The translations under genes were made by a program, and so were the position numbers. From Macrothele yani (taxonomy: Eukaryota > Arthropoda > Arachnida > Araneae > Macrothelidae), in assembly GCA_039090855.1 (NCBI GenBank), contig CM077022.1, positions 76,532,971 through 76,596,970 on the forward strand: a stretch of 64,000 nt of DNA. Direction: 5' to 3'. Shown piece by piece: positions 54,815 to 64,000 of this stretch. Within the stretch, counting starts at the first letter, position 1; each line of letters begins with the position of its first letter. The notes under the pieces are model-generated. The model did no database searches. It was not told the DNA's origin and was given only the letters and a program-made list of their open reading frames with translations.

Positions 54815-56241
54815 AAATAAAGAAACGTGCCACCGAAAACTGAGTTGTGATTCCTCCACCCCTATTCTATAATACAAATAAACACAAATAAAACTGACAA
54901 TATCATGAAAATAATTATATATACAGAAATGTTACTTACTTGCATTCTGGAATCACGAATTACTTCGTTATTTTTGGGACATTTCCCAAAGCTGAAATGT
55001 TACTTGACTTCCTCTTTCCGCCACATGAACTTTTGCTCAAACTCATCGTCTCTCTCTTCACACTTTCTTGCCGGAGGATGGAACTTCCAGGAATTGCTTG
55101 TGCTTGATGCGTGTGAACCCTTCGTCTCTTGGCTGCATCAAAGTCATGCATCAAAAATAAAAAGTTAAAGCAAACAATAAGTGTCATACCAGCAGATGAA
55201 TACGAAAATAATGTACCTTTTCAAAATATTCCACAAAATAAAATTTCAGAAAAACACCAAAACACAGGGGCAATCCAAAGTTAATATAATAAACCAACTG
55301 GGGGCAAGGGGTAACAGGTCGGTCATTGAAGGTATGCCCATCCCAGCTAAGATTAATGGCCTGAACTTACTAAAATACCTACTTTACTGACTGACAGACA
55401 GTACACACACATGATAATTCAGGTTTAAAAAGTCCTTGAAAAGTGCTTGAATTTATTTTGCTTGGAAGAGTACGAACCTTGAAATAAAGAAACGTGCCAC
55501 CGAAAACTGAGTTGTGATTCCTCCACCCCTATTCTATAATACAAATAAACACAAATAAAACTGACAATATCATGAAAATAATTATATATACAGAAATGTT
55601 ACTTACTTGCATTCTGGAATCACGAATTACTTCGTTATTTTTGGGACATTTCCCAAAGCTGAAATGTTACTTGACTTCCTCTTTCCGCCACATGAACTTT
55701 TGCTCAAACTCATCGTCTCTCTCTTCACACTTTCTTGCCGGAGGATGGAACTTCCAGGAATTGCTTGTGCTTGATGCGTGTGAACCCTTCGTCTCTTGGC
55801 TGCATCAAAGTCATGCATCAAAATTAAAAAGTTAAAGCAAACAATAAGTGTCATACCAGCAGATGAATACGAAAATAATGTACCTTTTCAAAATATTCCA
55901 CAAAATAAAATTTCAGAAAAACACCAAAACACAGGGGCAATCCAAAGTTAATATAATAAACCAACTGGGGGCAAGGGGTAACAGGTCGGTCATTGAAGGT
56001 ATGCCCATCCCAGCTAAGATTAATGGCCTGAACTTACTAAAATACCTACTTTACTGACTGACAGACAGTACACACATATGATAATTCAGGTTTAAAAGTC
56101 CTTGAAAAGTGCTTGAATTTATTTTGCTTGGAAGAGTACGAACCTTGAAATAAAGAAACGTGCCACCGAAAACTGAGTTGTGATTCCTCCACCCCTATTC
56201 TATAATACAAATAAACACAAATAAAACAGACAATATCATGA

Positions 56242-58051
56242 ATACAACTAAAGAAGATGTGACTTCCAAAGTGGAATATATAGAGCTATGCAAGACAGTA
56301 CGAAAAAGTATCACTGAAGACGTAAGGAAATTCAACTGTGAGCTAGTGAGGAAAGCAATTGAAAACAACCGAAGCCTAAAGATAGCAAAGGGACATCTCA
56401 GTAAGGGAAGAAAACAGATTATGGCTCTGAGAAAAGAAGATGGTTCTATAACAAGAAATAGAGGCGAAATTTTGACAAGAGTGAAAGATTTCTACTCCAA
56501 ATTATATGAAAGGGATGATACATGTACTCCAGACATCATGAAAGGTACCAGAGTTCTTCCAGTCCTCCCAGCAGAAGTTGCTCATGCAATCAAGAACATG
56601 AAGCGGGGGAAAGCTCCAGGAGAAGATGGAATTACTATAGACATCATACAAGAAGCAAGTGGAGAAATTGAAACAATACTCGCCCAAATTTTCACTCGAT
56701 GCCTTAATGAAGGGAAGATTCCTGAGGATTGGAACAATGCTACAATGATCCTGCTACATAAAAAAGGTGACATTGAGGATCTCAGGAACTACAGACCTAT
56801 CAGCCTCCTATCAGTGGTTTATAAAATCTTCACTAAAGTTCTTTCACACCACTTGAAGGTAACACTGGACATGGCTCAACCGCGAGAACAAGCTGGATTC
56901 AGGAGTGGCTACAGCACAATAGATCATATCCACGTACTGAGAGAACTAATTGAAAGAGCGAGGGAATATGAACTTCCACTGTGCATGGTTTTTATCGATT
57001 ATGAAAAGCCTTTGATTCGGTGAAACCATCAGCAGTTACCATGGCTCTGAAATCCTGCGGTATTGAAGATGCATACATTAATATTATTAATAACATCTAT
57101 GAAAATGCAAGTGCAAAGATTTGGCTGTTTGAAAATACAACACACATAAAAATTGGAAAGGGAGTGAGACAAGGTGACACCATATCTCCGAAGCTCTTTA
57201 ATGCCATATTGGAAAATGTCTTTCAATCACTGAACTGGGAAAACAAAGGGATAAAGATTAATGGAGATTATCTAACCCACCTTCGTTTTGCTGATGACAT
57301 AGTCATTTTTGCAACTACCCCATCAGAGCTGCAGAGTATGATCCAGGAACTTGCTGACAAGAGTAAAGAAGTGGGATTAAAAATGAACTTTCAGAAGACA
57401 AAAGTGATGTTCAATGCTTTTACAAAAAATGAAGATTTATCGATTGAAGGAGAAAGACTGGAGATAACAGATACGTATGTTTATCTTGGACAGCAGATAT
57501 CAAGTGAGGGTCACATTGATGAAGAAATTAATCGGCGTACAAAGCTTGCCTGGAGAGCTTTTGGAAGAAACAGCATAATTTTCAAGAGCAATATGCCATT
57601 ATGTCTTAAAAGAAAAGTGTTTGATCAATGCATCCTTCCAGTGCTTACGTATGGTGCAGAGACGTGGACCTTAACTAAAAGAGACATACAAAGGCTGCAG
57701 ACAACTCAAAGAAGCATGGAGAGGTGCATGCTTGGTATAACCAGGAGAGATAAGAAGAGGAACTCATGGATCCGAAAAATGACGAGAGTGGAAGACATCA
57801 TGATCAGAGTTAAATCCCTGAAATGGCAATGGGCTGGACATACTGCCAGAAGGACAGACCATAGATGGACAGCCGAAATTTTAGATTGGATTCCAAGGGA
57901 CAGGAAAAGACCCAGAAAAAGACCACATGGGAGATGGGTGGATGAAATTCGTAAATATGCGGGAGTGACATGGAGGAGACTGGCACAAGACAGACCGTTG
58001 TGGAGGAAACTTGGGGAGACCTTCGTCCAGCAGTGGATTGATAATGGTTGA
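56242..58051 (+). pseudogene. RTE reverse transcriptase, single frameshift
   Basis: RT half of an RTE polyprotein; the endonuclease is lost by 5' truncation. Two long frames (to 57023 and 57020-58051) meet at FIDYEK/FDSVKPS: one A is missing from the run in GAAAAAGCC as compared with 40590 (minus), shifting frame just after the catalytic D of motif A. Otherwise intact: GKAPGEDGITIDIIQEAS, RQGDTISPKLFNAILEN, LRFADDIVIFATTP (FADD) and the C-terminal zinc-free tail LKWQWAGHTARRTDHRWT, ending WIDNG. Few other changes, so the copy is recent. Confidence 0.93.
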
Positions 58052-58068
58052 CAATGATGATGATGATG
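56242..58068 (+). mobile_element. RTE-type LINE, 5'-truncated, young insertion
   Basis: 1,827 bp inserted in array unit 3. Target duplication ATCATGA (56235-56241, 58069-58075); the intact site is visible in the other two units. Ends in (GAT)n. Nearly the same sequence as the RT half of 39533-42735. Confidence 0.95.
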
Positions 58069-58130
58069 ATCATGAAAATAATTATATATACAGAAATGTT
58101 ACTTACTTGCATTCTGGAATCACGAATTAC

Positions 58131-58213
58131 TTCGTTATTTTTGGGACATTTCCCAAAGCTGAAATGTTACTTGACTTCCTCTTTCCGCCACATGAACTTT
58201 TGCTCAAACTCAT
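58131..58213 (-). pseudogene. E2 transposase exon 1
   Basis: ATG at 58213 gives MSLSKSSCGGKRKSSNISAL and GNVPKIT, ending with codon-split AA before a GTAATT donor. Joined to the acceptor at 53009 it continues in frame as KNIRDDNLSASTNSD. 83 nt. Unspliced it would stop two codons later. Copies of the same exon are in array units at about 54968-55050 and 55635-55717. Confidence 0.6.
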
Positions 58214-58743
58214 CGTCTCTCTCTTCACACGTCCTCCGATGTCCCGTTGTAACAAGATTTATGATGTCTTATGGTATGCCACGTTTTTTCCACATCCCTG
58301 AAAGTAAAGCTACTAGAAGCGAAGCGACTACAAGGTAAGCGGCACAACTCCTATTGGAAATAGTGCACGCCGTTTGAAGCGTCATCTACGACTAAGGCAC
58401 ACTTGGGACTTCCAGTGTGGGGCCGCCAATCAGCACAACGACTCGAGAACGAAATGAAACACGACGACCGTCGGATTGCGTAGTGTATGCTCCAAAAACA
58501 GAAACATTCCAAAGACGAAAAAATGATTACTGCAACCGCTTTACGCAATACGCTCGCGCAGTAGCCTCCGCAATGTCTTCAAATAGCGCTTGATGTCACC
58601 CTGAAAGCAATAGTAGTCTGATCTGATCAGCAAACGTTTAGTAGCCACTGTGGCGATGATGTTGGGAAAATGTGGTCACCAAACTGAAATTTTAATCGCC
58701 AGCTGGCGACTGGCGTCCGCTAATTTTGAGCTTTACAATTCAG

Positions 58744-59375
58744 AGATTTCTGATTGCTGTGTTAATTAAAAAAAAAAAAAAAACTTGCTTAACTGTACAT
58801 CCACTCTCATCTGGGATATTCCTCAGTTCTTCAGTAAATATTGAGCTGGTTTTGAGATCCGTGATACAATGTTACTGCTCATTTTTTAAAACCATAAAGG
58901 GCTTTAAAATTGGAAAGCAAGCCATGAGTTGTGGTAAAAAGTTTTTGTATCACTGTCGTCTGCTTTCAAAGCATTAAAATAGTTTCATCACTTATTACTA
59001 ACAATAGTTTTGCTTAAGGACACATTACAAAGTTTTACCTTCAAGTCATTTTTCCATCATTTCTTTCCATTATTCTTACCTGGTTGTTTGATGATATATG
59101 CAGACTTAAAGGTGCATCTATTTTAATGCCACTTTTATTTTCTCAGTGGTGGTCTAATATTTTGCAGAATGCTGTCACCTAAATTAACAAGACAGCTTAT
59201 AGTGGCATTTGTTTGTCTTCTTTATAGCATTTCGTCACATTTAACTTTTGTTCCAAATTTGCTGACTTTTGTGCTCACTTTTCAGAGCATTGTGCTTCCA
59301 CCACCACTTAATAAATGCATGGTTGACATTGTTGTAGCATATAAAACATTTTAAAATAGTTTTTTTTTTTTTGTA
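58744..59375. other. end of SINE-B, then unassigned DNA
   Basis: AGATTTCTGATTGCTGTG at 58744 completes the SINE-B unit interrupted by E1 and E2, with a poly-A at 58767-58782. The rest to 59375 shows nothing recognisable. Confidence 0.6.
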
Positions 59376-60789
59376 CAGGATGATCCTTTTGGGCTGGGAT
59401 AATTTAAAAATGATGTGGTATGGATTGTAACAGATGTAGTAAGTCAATATTTGGCAGAAATTACCTTTATTAATGGGATTTTGTCTAGGCCTCTACATAA
59501 CTCCTCTTTGCATGCTCAGTTCTTTCCATGTGTTTTCTAACATCTGCAGAGTAATTTCTGTGAACACTGCAGAAATTTTCACCTTCAAGTCATCCAGGCT
59601 TTGAGGTTGTGCATAGGCGATGTTCTTCACAAACCCCCCTCACAAAGAAATCTGGGGGAGTGAGATCTGGGGAGTTTGCAGGCCAAGGAATAGGGCCACC
59701 GTGGCCATGCCAGTTGTCATTGAATGTGTTGCTGAGGAAGTTTCTGACTTTCAGTTACCAGTGCTGTGGGGTCCCGTTTTGCTGTAAAATGACATTGTTA
59801 TCCAGTTGTGGTACCAAGATCATCTGTAGCATGTCCAGGTATGGTCTTGATCATACAGTTTTCTCAGAGAAGAAAAAGGGACCGTACAGCTGGTGACGAC
59901 TCACCTCTTGCCACACATTTACCTTGTGGCTTGCTCTTTCCACTTCGTAGAAATACTGGGGATTCTTGGTACCCCAAATGATATCATTGTGCGTGTTCGC
60001 TCTTCCGCTCACACAAAATGTAGCCTCGTCTGTGAATAGCCATTGATCCAAAAAAGTGGTATCCGCTTCCATCCGGTCACACATGAGATAGGCAGGCAAA
60101 CTTGAAATGGTTTACATGGTCACACTCCCGCAGTGCTTGTACACGCTGTAAGCTATACGGGTACGTTTTCAGGGAACACCGCACAATGCGTTGACATATT
60201 GTGTATGACACTGTCAGCTCCAAGGATAAGCGTTGCATACTTTTCCGCAGAAATCAGGGCTTTCTTAGGCTTACGCTGACGGCCACCGGAGTTTGGTTTC
60301 ATGATGGACCCTGTTTCTTCAAATGTGCGATACCAATGCATTATTCTCTGGTACTTAGGTGCCTTCCTGACACAGTAAACACGACGATACTCTGATGGAA
60401 CAGCTGTAACACTCTCAAACTTTGCATACCACAGGACACACTTTGTGCATTGTCAAACAGTCGCTGCCATTTTCACTTTTACCACGATGCTGTGAAAGCG
60501 TATAAGCACTGACTACATAGCATCAAACTCCCCTCTTCCCTCGCCCTTTGGACAGAATTTGACCTCCGTACTGCAGTGCTCGCACAAATCACTTCGCAGA
60601 TATTAGAAAACACGTGGCAAGAACTGAGCACCTGGTATGAACACCGCCGAGTCCGCAAAGGGGTCATGTAGATGCCTAGATAAACTCCTATCCGTAAAGG
60701 TAATTTCTGCCAAATATTGACGTGTTTATATCTGTTACAAGCCATACCGCAGCATTTTAAAATTATCCCTAACAAAATGAATAACCCTG
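59376..60789 (-). mobile_element. Tc1/mariner element (DD41D) with long inverted ends
   Basis: 1,414 bp. Inverted ends of about 90 bp (inner parts AATATTTGGCAGAAATTACC exact; outer parts decayed) starting CAGGATGATCC on the left and CAGGGTTATTC on the right (reversed), flanked by TA (59374-59375, 60790-60791). One minus-strand transposase. Confidence 0.92.
59640..60420 (-). pseudogene. DD41D transposase, inactivated
   Basis: N-terminal HTH piece: HWYRTFEETGSIMKPNSGGR (~60290-60340). Catalytic: FLDQWLFTDEATFCVSGRAN (first D), VILQQNGTPQHW where the second catalytic D is N, and SPDLTPPDFF with the third D. I count 41 residues from that N to the D, the DD41D ('rosa'-like) spacing. TAA after PQHW and TGA after SEKTV interrupt it. 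The HTH and catalytic parts are in different frames. Confidence 0.85.
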
Positions 60790-60791
60790 TA

Positions 60792-62050
60792 GTATTTACT
60801 AGGAAACATATTTTTGCTAGTCTAATTGTTAGACTGAGCAGCAGCTTTTCCTCAGAACAATATGAACAGAATAAGTCTTACTATTTATTCCATTGGTCAT
60901 AATCAACCCTGCTGATCACTTAATGTTGTTCCCCTTCTCTCATTTTTTTTCATTTCCACTGTTCTGTTTAGAAACTTGGAATGCTTCACTTAATGTTTTA
61001 CCTAGGCCAAGCTTAATTTTCTCTTAAATTTGTTTTGTTAAAATATTTAAAAAAAATCTGTTTTCTTTTTGTTTTAATTTGTTCTCTTAGTCTATTGAAG
61101 GATGTACTCAGGATTCTCAAGGTGTTCACTTTGCTCATAAGTGAGAGTTAATTTAATATTCAAAGCAGCTGAAACCGATTGTAGTTGACATTTTAGTCAT
61201 CACAAATATTCTGTGATGTGTTCTAGAATGCAGCTTTGTAGAAGAAACATCTCAGTTGAGCTTGTTTCTTACCACAATTCTGTGCTTCCTTCATGAGCTG
61301 TAGTAGTTGCATTTGTTAGGTTCTTTGGATAAATTTCATATCCTTTTTCAACAACTTGCTCAGAACTTCTTCCAAAGTATAATATAAAGTTCTTTTTTTC
61401 TCCCTCAATTCTGTAACCTGTTATAGTAATATAATTCTTAATCCTGATTTGCTGTTTTTGGCTTGTAACACTTAAATGGGTCATAGCTCTTTTTCTGATT
61501 AAAAAAAAGAAGAGAAAGAATTATTCAGAAACTCCCTTCATGCAAAACGAAAATTGCTGTAACATGTAGTATTGTATCATCTTGATGCAGTTTTGTTAAC
61601 CATCAAAACAACTGCAGATCTTCATCGGATAATTAAGAAATGTTTTTCATAGTTCATTTGTAGTTTTTGTAAATTTATTGACTAATAATGTACTGAGTGC
61701 TGTGACTTCTGTATCAATTAGAGGCCAAGTCATAGTACAAATCATTTATTCAAGTTTACACTCGCTGGTGTTGCCACACGCCCCATGCACACAAATGATA
61801 GTGAATGATACATATCAACAAATCTTCCCTCTTTGGAAATACCAAGACCACAGTCAGATCACCCTTGTAGCAATGAAATGCAAGAGCTTCCTTGAGATTT
61901 TTTCAACCATTATAAATTTGTTCTGTCAATTGTTTTAACTCCATGTCTCTAGAAGTTTCCTCTCTAAACTTAAGTAAAATTGGCAAAGTTTTCTTTTCTC
62001 TCTGAAATTGGCAAAGTTTTCATGATAGATCAACATGAATTTCTACTAGC
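60792..62050. other. no recognised feature
   Basis: AT-rich unassigned DNA. No exon with recognisable Bre1 text found. Confidence 0.45.
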
Positions 62051-62147
62051 TCATCCCCAGGGCTCGACAAATCCCGGTCGCCCAGGCGCCTAAAATTCGG
62101 TCCGTGGTGCCTAATTTTCTTCTTAGTTAAGATTTCATAATATATTG
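62051..62147. repeat. hAT-like left end
   Basis: CAGGGCTCGACAAATCCCGG followed by GCCCAGGCGCC resembles common hAT/MITE termini. No right end found in the window. Confidence 0.4.
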
Positions 62148-62310
62148 CAGCAAATGCCGTAATTTCTGTTGTGTAATCCATAGATTATCTATTAAAAAAT
62201 TATAAATTTAGGTGCTGTGGACACCGGTAAAAAAAAAAAAAACCCCAAAAAAACTGCGTCATTTTAAAAAGTCCACAAGGTAATTGTCAGGAGAGGTGGT
62301 GTTATGGGAA
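62148..62310 (+). repeat. left end of the 22516 pogo-like family
   Basis: CCGTAATTTCTGTTGTGTAA then ATAGATTATCTATTAAAAAA and AATTTAGGTGCTG track 22516-22580. Only the first ~160 bp are recognisable. Confidence 0.65.
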
Positions 62311-62898
62311 AGTATCGAAAATGCGGTAACAGAAAAACATATAACGTAACAGCGAGATAGAAGACTGCAAAGAGATTGTAAGAATATATATTTTTTCTTT
62401 TACTTAGAAGTATTTTGACAGAAAATATGCCGCAAGGAAAGCGTTACTACTTGCGCGTGCGGAAGCCTATGCGGTGTGAAAATCCGTGACTCTCAGGAAT
62501 CGCGCAGAGCTATTCCGTAGCGTGTAGCCATTCTGCGAATCGCATCGCCCAGTTTTGGTGTGCTGATTGTATTAGTTAAGGTTTTTTTATATTCAGTTGA
62601 AACGTATTCAGAAATAAGACAATGCTATGGACTGTCCGCAATTTCAACGGATTTTTTAGTCTAACTAATGAACTGCGATAATGTGGCAACAGCTAGCGAA
62701 TTTAGTTCTTTTTTTACTTAAAAGTAACACAAAAGTACTTCAAAATGACAGTTACTTTTTCAGTAAGACGATCATTTTTTTCTTGCATCTTTGGATTTCT
62801 GAGTCAGTCCTGTGAATCACAGTTTTCTGTGGGAAATTACGATTCACGATTAACATGACAGGTGCGGCGGATCACGTGGTGCCGATTATACAACTGTT
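62311..62898. other. no recognised feature
   Basis: Unassigned, with a poly-A-rich left part; probably decayed repeat. Confidence 0.4.
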
Positions 62899-64000
62899 AT
62901 GCATACCAATTTCCACAGAATGTTCGTATTTTCTACCGATTTAGTTGTCTAACTACGGATTCTACGAATTTTCATTTTGTTTAAAAAAATATTTTGCTAT
63001 TATTTTATTATGTACATAAAATGCTTAAGCGGATTCACAGAATTCTCAGTTTTTTTTTTTTTTTTTTTTTAAGTCCTCATTTAGATCGCTATCATGATTG
63101 ATGCAAAACTGAAGAGAATTTGGGGCTTGGGTCATTTTCCGTCTGGGGACGGTATTTCGTGTTTCAAAGCTTTCGAAAACAGTAGTTTAATGGAGTAAAA
63201 AGAATTTGCCCTAATCGCAATTTCCTCCAGATGCTGCGTCTGTGTCTAGTATTGTTGTTAAATATCATTTTATGGCATATTATATGTTCGTATTTCAGCT
63301 TGAAACTGTAGGCAAGAATTTGCGGAAACGGAAGTTAGACGGCGCGAAAATTGCCTCCTAATCTTCAGGCTTGAGGTTATTCCGCGAATTCGAGAAATTT
63401 CGTCTATTTTGTTATGTTGGCCACTCAGGAGATCGATGCGCAAGTAAACAGAATTGTGTGTGTGTGTGGGGGGGGGGGGGTGTTCGTTGGAGGACGGAAT
63501 TCCATCTTCACGAAACTTTCGAAAACGAAAAGTCGACAGAGTTCAGATTTTTTCCATAATCGTAATTTCTTTTTCTCGCGATGTGGCCTGTGTCCAGTAT
63601 TTTTAATTCATATTTTACTGCATAAATTTTTGCAATTCACCTTGAAAATAGGAGAAAAATTTCTAAAACAGGACAGAATTCCCGTAATCGCTATTGCCCC
63701 CCCCCCCACTTCCGTGATGTTCCCACTCTCCAGCATTGTTAAATATCCCCCACCCCATAAGTTTTTGCATTTAATCTTGTTAAGGGAAGAAGGAAATTCC
63801 CCAAAACAGATGTGACGAAGTAGGAAATTTTTTAAAAATTGATGCATGGTGTTTCAAAAGTATTAATATTCCCAAAGTTACACCATTTATCTGAAATAGT
63901 TGAAGCTTTGATATCATGCGCTCATGGTCCTCAGGCTGATGGTTGTTATCAAAGGGCACAAAAATCAAGAAAAGAAAGAAAAGTGACAATGAAGAAGTAG
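62899..64000. mobile_element. E1-family element, second copy (runs off the window)
   Basis: Starts with a decayed GCATACCAATTTCCAC end and follows E1 (49326): CTACGGATTCTACGAATTTT, CCGTCTGGGGACGGTATTTC, and near the end GATGCATGGTGTTTCAAAAG with TTACACCATTTATCTGAAAT. It has internal degenerate repeats of roughly 200 bp (cores CGAAAAC...GAGT at about 63173 and 63508) absent from E1. The right end is outside. Confidence 0.7.

Larger units (their letters stand above)
54401..58230. repeat. threefold 667-bp tandem array
   Basis: Units start at CACTTTCTTGCCGG: 54401, 55061, 55728 (660, 667 and 666 bp after removing the RTE). The copies are almost identical. Each unit joins the right half of family X to E2 exon 1 with its intron start; junction homology is only CAC. 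The last unit runs out at 58230 into unique E2 sequence (GTCCTCCGATG). Confidence 0.93.
50526..58735 (-). mobile_element. large hAT element E2 (8.2 kb, two exons)
   Basis: Flanked by an exact 8-bp duplication CAATTCAG (50518-50525, 58736-58743) of SINE-B sequence, proving one insertion. Terminal regions are imperfect inverted repeats built around GCCAGTNGCYA. Transposase exon 2 is at 50738-53009, exon 1 at 58131-58213. The 5.1-kb intron contains a family-X copy, a threefold tandem array and an RTE insertion, which account for the unusual length. Confidence 0.88.

Noticed and set aside
59169..59354. Plus-strand open frame (61 codons) as a further Bre1 exon
   Set aside because: No coiled-coil or RNF20-like text and no consistent splice signals.
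5510..60789. APOBEC-like hypermutation, because several Tc1-type transposases have stops where Trp (TGG) is usual
   Set aside because: Only three clear cases in three unrelated elements; ordinary neutral decay explains them.

Overview
This is an AT-rich animal nuclear genome window. It contains introns, poly-A-tailed SINEs, Penelope-like elements, Tc1/mariner, pogo/Tigger, hAT and several non-LTR retrotransposon families, and nothing prokaryotic. The mix suggests an invertebrate, most likely an arthropod and possibly a chelicerate; the sequence alone does not settle it. The only host gene I can support is a homologue of Bre1/RNF20, the E3 ubiquitin ligase for histone H2B. Two consecutive phase-0 exons on the plus strand (10377-10502 and 30586-30759) encode adjacent parts of its coiled coil, separated by a 20,083-bp intron. 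Nearly everything else lies in Bre1 introns or flanking DNA and is mobile-element debris.

Layout. 1-4.7 kb: hAT remnant, SINE fragment, Ty3/gypsy gag-pol fragment, and a broken uncharacterised repeat ORF. 4.85-7.6 kb: degenerate satellite array split by a DD34E Tc1-type element. 8.3-9.6 kb: hAT-type MITE and a Tc1 3' end. 10.4 kb: Bre1 exon. 11.46-18.14 kb: near-complete I/Jockey-group LINE with a 12-bp target-site duplication, itself invaded by two SINEs and a MITE. 18.6-19.7 kb: Penelope-like element (PLE) with inverted arms. 20.6-22.3 kb: mariner and LINE pieces. 22.5-25.4 kb: pogo-like element split by a second PLE. 25.95-27.7 kb: Tigger. 27.9-28.4 kb: mariner. 30.6 kb: second Bre1 exon.

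31.3-32.3 kb: third PLE. 32.6-35.8 kb: family-X element carrying three insertions of one LINE family. 37.2-38.9 kb: fourth PLE. 39.5-42.7 kb: long RTE element. 43.7-44.4 kb: hAT MITE. 45.5-48.5 kb: pogo-like element with a nested DD36E Tc1-type element. 48.6-58.8 kb: tRNA-derived repeat invaded 21 bp apart by a 1.2-kb hAT-like element and an 8.2-kb two-exon hAT element. The latter contains a family-X copy, a threefold 667-bp tandem array and a young RTE. 59.4-60.8 kb: DD41D mariner-type element. 62-64 kb: further repeat fragments.

Most noteworthy: (i) hammerhead-ribozyme-like cores in the PLE arms; (ii) short inverted copies of target or neighbouring DNA, including at the 5' junctions of two LINE insertions, suggesting template switching; (iii) a degenerate tandem array whose units each carry a CTCF-like core; (iv) reading-frame continuity across an inferred intron in a hAT element whose first exon has been triplicated.
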